From Clostridia bacterium (GTDB taxonomy: Bacteria > Bacillota > Clostridia > Christensenellales > Aristaeellaceae): DNA of 10,524 nt. A model generated the notes under the pieces. The model was not told where the DNA came from, did not search any database, and saw nothing but the letters and a program-made list of their open reading frames with translations. Made by a program: the position numbers and the translations under genes. Below are positions 6,437 through 10,524 of this stretch, piece by piece; positions within the stretch are counted from its first letter, which is position 1, and each line of letters starts with the position of its first letter. The DNA is taken from assembly GCA_017537105.1 (NCBI GenBank), contig JAFWBZ010000384.1:1-10524 (forward strand), read 5' to 3'.

Positions 6437-7426
6437 TTATACCATGCGGCGGGCGACGCGGCTGCGGATGGATTCCACCGATACCGCGAACAGTATGATC
6501 ACGCCCAGGAAGGCCTTTTCGAAATAGATGTCCACGTTCAGCATCGTCAGTCCGTTGCGGACCATCGTCAGGATCAGCGCGCCGCAGAAGAAGCCGATGG
6601 CCGTGAAGTTGCCACCGTTCAGCGAGATGCCGCCGATGGCGCAGACGGCGACGGAATAGAGCATCCAGTCCGCGCCGGTCGTCGGCGAGGCGGAGCCGGT
6701 TCGGGAGGTCCACAGCATCGCCGCGATGGCCGCCATACCGCAGGAGAGCATGTTGCACAGCACCGTGATGCGGTCCGCCCGGATACCGGACAGCCGCGCC
6801 GCGGCCTCGTTTCCGCCCACGGCCAGGACGTTGCGCCCGAACAGCGTAAACCGGAACACCACCACCAGCACCAGCACCAGCAGGATGAACAACGCGAACA
6901 GCTGGGAGGTGCCCAGGAAGCGCCCGCGGCCGAGCTCGTCGAAGCCGGCGTTGACCTTGTAGGGATAGCCGTGGGAAACGCCGGTGGCGACGCCGTCATA
7001 GATGAAGGACATCGCCAGCGTGATGACGAAGGGCGCCAGCTTCAGCCGGGTGATCAGCTGGCCGTTGATCCAGCCGCAGATGAGCCCCGCGATGATCGTG
7101 ATCGGCACCACAAGGATCGTGGGCAGGTGCGCCTCCTGCATCAGCAGGCCGCACACCACCGTGCACAGCGCGCCGACCGAGCCCACCGACACGTTCATGC
7201 CGCCGATGACAACCACCATCATCTGCGCCGCAGCGATGAAGCCGTAGCTGGCCACCGTGCGCGAGAGATTGAACAGGTTGTAGTTCGACAGGAAGGCCGT
7301 GGTGAAGATCGAGAAGATCAGGACCAGCAGGATGGTGGCGCTGACCGCGCTGGAATAGCTCTGCACGAAGAAGCGCTTCAGGAGGGGCACCTTTTTGGAG
7401 CTTGCATTGGTGGCTTCCATAGACAT
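6437..7426 (-). CDS. Sugar ABC transporter permease (RbsC-like, BPD_transp_2)
   Basis: This is the membrane channel of a CUT2 monosaccharide importer. The 329-residue protein is a normal length and is dominated by hydrophobic segments, for example at about 27-45, 60-75, 84-96, 102-120, 174-191, 219-240, 256-287 and 306-317. Family marks are GGMNVSVGSVGAL (75-87), a stretch that is nearly always GGIDLSVGS in relatives, and the cytoplasmic ATPase-contact loop GGNEAAARLSGI (204-215). The ATG at 7426 is chosen over an in-frame codon 45 bases upstream because GGGAG lies 7 bases before it. It is the first gene of the operon, about 120 bases downstream of the predicted transcription start, an order different from the more common binding-protein-first or ATPase-first arrangement. 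Confidence 0.94.
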   Translation of the reverse strand: MSMEATNASSKKVPLLKRFFVQSYSSAVSATILLVLIFSIFTTAFLSNYNLFNLSRTVASYGFIAAAQMMVVVIGGMNVSVGSVGALCTVVCGLLMQEAHLPTILVVPITIIAGLICGWINGQLITRLKLAPFVITLAMSFIYDGVATGVSHGYPYKVNAGFDELGRGRFLGTSQLFALFILLVLVLVVVFRFTLFGRNVLAVGGNEAAARLSGIRADRITVLCNMLSCGMAAIAAMLWTSRTGSASPTTGADWMLYSVAVCAIGGISLNGGNFTAIGFFCGALILTMVRNGLTMLNVDIYFEKAFLGVIILFAVSVESIRSRVARRMV

Positions 7427-7446
7427 AACATACTCCCTTTCTGCCC

Positions 7447-7467
7447 GGCAGCCATCGAACGGCCGCC
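7447..7467 (-). other. Leader hairpin before the permease gene
   Basis: In the transcript GGCGGCC and GGCTGCC can pair (7 bp with one G-U) around GTTCGAT. The stem ends about 10 bases upstream of the permease Shine-Dalgarno sequence and does not cover it. It is not followed by a T run. Function is unknown; it may be incidental in a GC-rich leader. Confidence 0.35.
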
Positions 7468-7519
7468 GCAACGGTTCCTTGCCGCCCCTGCCAACTGCGG
7501 GATCTCTCGGGGCAATGGT

Positions 7520-7540
7520 TTACTTAATTAACCTAAGTAA
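7520..7540 (-). promoter_or_regulatory. Candidate ROK repressor operator
   Basis: TTACTTA-N7-TAAGTAA is an inverted repeat with perfect 7-bp arms and an AT-rich centre containing TTAATTAA. On the minus strand it begins about 11 bases downstream of the -10, so it would cover roughly +5 to +25 of the operon transcript. Known operators of ROK repressors such as XylR are AT-rich palindromes with outer TTA...TAA, so the neighbouring ROK protein is the obvious candidate ligand. The repeat is seen; its partner is inferred. Confidence 0.7.
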
Positions 7541-7551
7541 TCTATAATGCG

Positions 7552-7580
7552 ATTATAACAACAATCCTTTTGCTTGTCAA
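7552..7580 (-). promoter_or_regulatory. Consensus promoter of the sugar operon
   Basis: On the minus strand TTGACA (7580-7575) and TATAAT (7557-7552) are both perfect sigma-70/sigma-A hexamers with an ideal 17-bp spacer. Such a strong promoter needs repression, which fits the adjacent inverted repeat. Transcription should start near 7545, leaving a leader of about 120 bases. Confidence 0.9.
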
Positions 7581-7671
7581 TAGGTTTGACGAATATTCCA
7601 TGCGCTTTTTGGCGTGATTTCCGAGATTATTTCTGAATTTGCGCGCATTTTTCGGCAGTGAGAACGCAGCT

Positions 7672-8904
7672 TCAGCGCAGGAAGCTCATTCGCTCGCTCT
7701 TCCACTCGTAGTAGGGCACCACCTGCGTCGCGCCCAGGGCCACGTTCCACTCCTGGAGGGAGCCCACGCGGATTACCACGCGGCGGCCGGCCTCGGTCAT
7801 CTGCCGGCGCATCGTGGCATCCTGAATCTGCCGGAGAAACCGGTCGCCGTTGCGCATCATGCCGCCGCAGAGGTAGATCACGTCCGGGTCCAGAATGTTG
7901 ATCACGGTGCCCAGTGCGGTGCCGATATATTCCGCGGCGGTGTCCAACAGCTCCAGCGCCAGTGCGTCCCCGGCCTTCGCGGCATCAAACACGGTCTTGG
8001 CCTCGATGGAATCGCGCTCCCCGGCCAGCTCCCGGATCAGCGTATCCCTGCCCTCGTCCACCGCCGCCTTGGCCTGCCGCGCCAGGGCCGCGCCGGAGGC
8101 CATGGCCTCCAGACAGCCGTAGTTGCCGCAGGTGCAGGGCACGTGCTGGTGGCTGACGGTGATGTGCCCCAGCTCGCCGCTGGTGCCCGACGCGCCGTAG
8201 AAGAGCTTCCCCCGCTGGAGAAACGCGCCGCCAATGCCGTAGCCCAGGCCCATGCAGACCACGTTTTTCTGCATGTCCTCGGGATGGGTACACACCTCCC
8301 ACATGCCCTGGGCGCGATTGGCGTTTTCCACGATCGCCTGGTAGGGCAGGCGCTCATTCATCCAGCGTTGCAGCGGCACGTTCTTCCAGCCGAAGTTGGG
8401 CGAAAAGAGCACGCGGCCCGTGCCCTCCTCGATCAGGCCGGGCATGGCCACGCACACACCCACCACGGTGTCCAGGTCGATCTTCGACTCGTCGAGCGCG
8501 CGGTGGATGCCCTTGCACACCCGGTCCACAAAGACGCTGGGTTGCTCCACCGCACTGGTCGGGAACTTCAGCGTGTAGATGGGCCTTCGATCCAGGCCCA
8601 CCACCGCAATTCGAATCGTGGTTCGTCCAATGTCCACGCCGACAAAGCGGTGATGCTCGCCGGACACGGACAGCAGCTCCGCCTTTTTGCCGGGCTTGGC
8701 CTCAGTGGTCATCCGCGAGACGATCATGCGGTGCTCCAGCAGTTCGTCGGTGATCTGCATCACCGACGGAATGCTCAGCCCCACGTGGCGCGCGATCGCA
8801 GCGCGGTTGATCGGCCCGTTGTCCGCGATGCAGCGCATCACCGTCTGCTTGTTCAGACGCGCCATCTGGTGCTTGTCTATCTTTGCGTAGTTGTAGTTTT
8901 CCAT
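7672..8904 (-). CDS. ROK-family transcriptional repressor (XylR/NagC-like)
   Basis: ROK repressors join a winged helix to a sugar-kinase-like domain that senses a sugar. The 410-residue protein has the repressor length. Residues about 15-65 form the helix-turn-helix (LNKQTVMRCIADNGPINRAA then LSIPSVMQITDELLEHRMI). The kinase-like domain starts with VGVDIGRTTIRIAVVGLD (88-105). The zinc motif ELGHITVSHQHVPCTCGNYG (244-263) supplies H247, C257, C259 and C264 and continues CLEAMAS. The stretch that is NDAN in active kinases reads VENANRAQG (192-200), lacking the usual catalytic Asp, so sensing rather than catalysis is expected. The frame is open 90 codons further upstream, but the ATG at 8904 has GGGGGAG upstream and lies just after a good promoter. 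It is upstream of, and codirectional with, the sugar operon. No clear terminator separates them, so it may also read through. Confidence 0.93.
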   Translation of the reverse strand: MENYNYAKIDKHQMARLNKQTVMRCIADNGPINRAAIARHVGLSIPSVMQITDELLEHRMIVSRMTTEAKPGKKAELLSVSGEHHRFVGVDIGRTTIRIAVVGLDRRPIYTLKFPTSAVEQPSVFVDRVCKGIHRALDESKIDLDTVVGVCVAMPGLIEEGTGRVLFSPNFGWKNVPLQRWMNERLPYQAIVENANRAQGMWEVCTHPEDMQKNVVCMGLGYGIGGAFLQRGKLFYGASGTSGELGHITVSHQHVPCTCGNYGCLEAMASGAALARQAKAAVDEGRDTLIRELAGERDSIEAKTVFDAAKAGDALALELLDTAAEYIGTALGTVINILDPDVIYLCGGMMRNGDRFLRQIQDATMRRQMTEAGRRVVIRVGSLQEWNVALGATQVVPYYEWKSERMSFLR

Positions 8905-8921
8905 CTGAGCTCTGCTCCCCC

Positions 8922-8936
8922 GCCCCACGCCGGGGC
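8922..8936 (-). other. Leader hairpin before the ROK gene
   Basis: GCCCC-GGCGT-GGGGC forms a 5-bp GC stem on the minus strand immediately upstream of the GGGGGAG ribosome binding site. No T run follows. The extra G residues allow it to slide and compete with the Shine-Dalgarno sequence, which could keep repressor translation low. This is inference from base pairing alone. Confidence 0.35.
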
Positions 8937-8953
8937 CTTCAAATATTACCTCT

Positions 8954-8982
8954 ATTTTACCGGATGGCTCCCCGCCTGTCAA
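8954..8982 (-). promoter_or_regulatory. Promoter of the ROK repressor gene
   Basis: On the minus strand a perfect -35 TTGACA (8982-8977) is followed by a 17-bp spacer and TAAAAT (8959-8954), one mismatch from the -10 consensus. The predicted leader is about 40 bases. I saw no copy of the TTACTTA-N7-TAAGTAA repeat here, so autoregulation by the same site is not evident. Confidence 0.85.
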
Positions 8983-9033
8983 TACAACAGATTTAACACA
9001 AATCGCGGCCCCGGCCCTTTTACCTGCCTGCGC

Positions 9034-9062
9034 TTGTATTCCCGGAGACGGTCTGGTACAAT
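9034..9062 (+). promoter_or_regulatory. Promoter of the methyltransferase-deformylase pair
   Basis: TTGTAT (9034-9039), a 17-bp spacer and TACAAT (9057-9062) form a good vegetative promoter. TG at 9054-9055 makes it an extended -10 element. It points away from the ROK gene and gives a leader of about 47 bases before the methyltransferase ATG. Confidence 0.78.
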
Positions 9063-9116
9063 CAGGGAGAATGGACCTGCCGGGCACGACAAATCTCAGA
9101 TCTGGAGGGCGAGCAC

Positions 9117-9932
9117 ATGCCCAATATCGTCGAAATTTCCGACCTCTCCGCTCCGGAGCTGGAGGTCTACGCACGGCTGACGGAGGCCCAGCTGCAATCC
9201 CGGCTGCATCCGGAGCGCGCGCTCTTCATCACCGAGAGCCCGGTGGTCATCGGCTATGCGCTGGACGCGGGCTGCACGCCGGTCTCCCTGCTGATGGAGC
9301 GCAGGCACATCACAGGCAAGGCTGCGGCGCTGATCGAGCGCTGCGGCGGAATCCCGGTGTACACGGCGGACGATGCCTTGCTGTCCCGGCTCACGGGCTA
9401 TCCGCTCACCCGAGGCGTGCTCTGCGCCATGCGCCGACCCGCGCCGAATTCCGCGGAATCCGTCTGCGCGAATGCGCGTCGCGTCGCAGTGCTGGAGGGG
9501 ATCGTGGACACCACCAACATCGGCGCGATCTTTCGATCCGCCGCTGCGCTGGGCATGGATGCGGTGCTGCTGACGCCCACCTGCTGCGATCCCCTGAACC
9601 GACGCGCCGTGCGTGTGAGCATGGGCACGGTCTTCCAGGTGCCCTGGGCGCGGTTCGACACCTGGCCGGAGAAGGGTCTTCGTACCCTGAACGCCCTGGG
9701 CTTCCGCACCGCCGCCATGGCGCTGACGGACGACTCCATCGCCATCGACGATCCGGCACTGGCGGTGGAGGAGCGGCTCGCCATCGTGCTGGGCACCGAG
9801 GGCGACGGCTTGGCCTCGGGCACCATCGCCCAATGCGACTACACCGTGAAGATTCCCATGACCCATGGCGTCGATTCCCTGAACGTAGCCGCCGCCGGCG
9901 CCGTCGCGTTCTGGCAACTGCGCGCCCGATAA
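9117..9932 (+). CDS. SpoU/TrmH-family RNA 2'-O-methyltransferase
   Basis: SPOUT-class enzymes use S-adenosylmethionine, bound in a knotted fold, to methylate ribose in rRNA or tRNA. The 271-residue protein has an N-terminal substrate-binding part (about 15-110, including HPERALFITESPVVIGYAL) and a C-terminal catalytic domain. Its three motifs are complete: motif 1 VDTTNIGAIFRSAAALGMDAV (130-150) with N134, G136 and R140; motif 2 IVLGTEGDGL (223-232); motif 3 IPMTHGVDSLNVAAAGAV (247-263), where S254-N256 line the SAM pocket. The length matches the TsnR/RlmB-like group rather than the short TrmL type. GGAGG lies 8-12 bases before the ATG at 9117. The deformylase follows after 17 bases, forming an operon. 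Target RNA cannot be told from sequence. Confidence 0.9.
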   Translation: MPNIVEISDLSAPELEVYARLTEAQLQSRLHPERALFITESPVVIGYALDAGCTPVSLLMERRHITGKAAALIERCGGIPVYTADDALLSRLTGYPLTRGVLCAMRRPAPNSAESVCANARRVAVLEGIVDTTNIGAIFRSAAALGMDAVLLTPTCCDPLNRRAVRVSMGTVFQVPWARFDTWPEKGLRTLNALGFRTAAMALTDDSIAIDDPALAVEERLAIVLGTEGDGLASGTIAQCDYTVKIPMTHGVDSLNVAAAGAVAFWQLRAR

Positions 9933-9949
9933 AATCCGGAGGTGCCTCT

Positions 9950-10360
9950 ATGGTTCGTGCAATCGTCCGCGATCAGTTTTTCCTGCGCATTCCCTCCCGT
10001 CCCGCCACGGCAGCCGACGCCCCTGTCGCCGACGACCTGCTGGATACGCTGCACGCCAATGCGGAGCGCTGCGTAGGTATGGCCGCCAACATGATCGGCG
10101 AGAGCGTGCGCATCATCGCCCTTTCCGACGGCGAAAGACTCATGGAGATGTTCAATCCCGTCATTATCAAAAGGGACGGCCCCTTCGACTGCGAGGAGGG
10201 TTGTCTGTCGCTGGACGGCGTCCGCCCCGTCCGTCGCTATCGATCCATCAAGGTCCAATGGCAGACGCGCGATATGAAGCCCCGCGTCAAATCCTTTGCC
10301 GGCTTCACCGCCCAGATCATCCAGCACGAGGTGGATCACCTGTCGGGAATTCTCATCTGA
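9950..10360 (+). CDS. def: Peptide deformylase family protein, variant with altered motif 1
   Basis: Peptide deformylase removes the formyl group from the N-terminus of new proteins with a metal held by one Cys and two His. The 136-residue protein is short for the family (about 150-190) and lacks the C-terminal extension. Motif 2 EEGCLSLDG holds metal ligand C85; motif 3 QHEVDH holds H126, H130 and the catalytic E127. Motif 1, normally GxGLAAxQ, reads CVGMAANMIG (41-50), so the catalytic-site Gln is Met48. I recall this GMAANMIG form in a branch of Firmicutes homologues, so it is a subfamily trait rather than a mutation here. CCGGAGG precedes the ATG at 9950; the same frame is open far upstream but overlaps the methyltransferase in a non-coding frame. 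Whether it is the main deformylase or an accessory one is unclear. Confidence 0.87.
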   Translation: MVRAIVRDQFFLRIPSRPATAADAPVADDLLDTLHANAERCVGMAANMIGESVRIIALSDGERLMEMFNPVIIKRDGPFDCEEGCLSLDGVRPVRRYRSIKVQWQTRDMKPRVKSFAGFTAQIIQHEVDHLSGILI

Positions 10361-10397
10361 GCGGAAGCATGTGCGCATACTGCCTTTCCAAAACGAC

Positions 10398-10430
10398 AAA
10401 AAAAGGAGACCATCCGAGTGGATGATCTCC
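10398..10430 (-). terminator. Intrinsic terminator of the rRNA operon
   Basis: On the minus strand GGAGATCATCC pairs with GGATGGTCTCC (11 bp, one G-U) around loop ACTC and runs straight into TTTTTTT (10404-10398). It starts a few bases after the 5S 3' end, the classic end of an rRNA operon. It also faces the convergent deformylase gene, but on the plus strand no T run follows. Confidence 0.93.
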
Positions 10431-10434
10431 GTGG

Positions 10435-10524
10435 GATCCGGCGACGACCTACCCTACCGGGCCGTTTCCAGCCAAGTACTATCAGCGTGCTGAGGCTTAA
10501 CTTCTGTGTTCGGGATGGGAACAG
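10435..10524 (-). rRNA. rrf: 5S ribosomal RNA, 3' part (5' end outside window)
   Basis: Read on the minus strand, the sequence contains the near-universal 5S core CCCGAACACAGAAGTTAAG, then AGTACTTGGCTGGAAACGGC and the closing GGTAGGTCGTCGCCGG. About 90 of the usual 115-120 bases are present; the first 25-30 lie beyond base 10524. The 3' end is set at about 10435 from where the terminal stem should end, with an error of a few bases. A terminator follows, so 5S is the last gene of an rRNA operon lying to the right. Confidence 0.93.

Noticed and set aside
6855..6880. Short ACCAGC tandem repeat
   Set aside because: It encodes the Leu-Val-rich membrane segment LVLVLVV of the permease; simple codon repetition explains it.
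7427..7545. Riboswitch in the permease leader
   Set aside because: The leader is about 120 bases with one modest stem; no known aptamer core or terminator/antiterminator pair was recognised.
7599..7671. Terminator between the ROK gene and the sugar operon promoter
   Set aside because: No GC stem followed by a T run is visible on the minus strand, so the gap is left without a terminator call.
7639..9180. Long plus-strand open frame of 513 codons
   Set aside because: It mirrors the ROK repressor gene and crosses its promoter and the methyltransferase start; no recognisable domain is present.

Overview
The window looks like chromosomal DNA from a GC-rich member of the Bacillota (Clostridia-like). 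It carries a Gram-positive-type LexA with a matching GAAC-N4-GTTC SOS box, an mraZ gene that normally heads the division/cell-wall cluster, strong AGGAGG-type ribosome binding sites, and a short peptide-deformylase type that I associate with Firmicutes. Coding DNA is GC-rich and the regulatory gaps are AT-rich. The genus cannot be fixed from this sequence; a gut-type lineage such as Christensenellales is a guess from the style of the signal peptides. I saw no mobile element, CRISPR array or tRNA.

Layout: (1) 1-256, minus: 5' part of mraZ, running off the left edge. (2) 257-579: divergent control region with an mraZ promoter containing MraZ-like repeats, a lexA promoter with an SOS box, and a terminator-like hairpin between them. 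(3) 580-2426, plus: lexA and a secreted GH3 beta-N-acetylhexosaminidase (NagZ-like), closed by a strong GC hairpin at 2489-2515. (4) 2533-7426, minus: a five-gene sugar operon, in transcription order permease, substrate-binding protein, double-ATPase, rhamnose-mutarotase-family protein and D-lyxose-isomerase-family protein. (5) 7520-7580: its consensus promoter (TTGACA-N17-TATAAT) with an inverted repeat just downstream that resembles an operator. (6) 7672-8904, minus: a ROK-family repressor with its own TTGACA-N17-TAAAAT promoter. (7) 9117-10360, plus: a divergent pair, a SpoU/TrmH RNA methyltransferase and a variant peptide deformylase. (8) 10398-10524, minus: the 3' part of a 5S rRNA gene and its terminator, the end of an rRNA operon entering from the right.

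The most coherent system is the ROK-controlled sugar module. A high-affinity importer brings in a sugar, the mutarotase interconverts its anomers, and the lyxose isomerase converts the aldose to a ketose. The ROK protein probably represses the operon by binding TTACTTA-N7-TAAGTAA over the transcription start. No sugar kinase is in the window, so phosphorylation must be encoded elsewhere, and the true substrate (D-lyxose, D-mannose, a 6-deoxyhexose or other) is open. The remaining genes are housekeeping: SOS control, cell-wall turnover, RNA modification and N-terminal protein processing.
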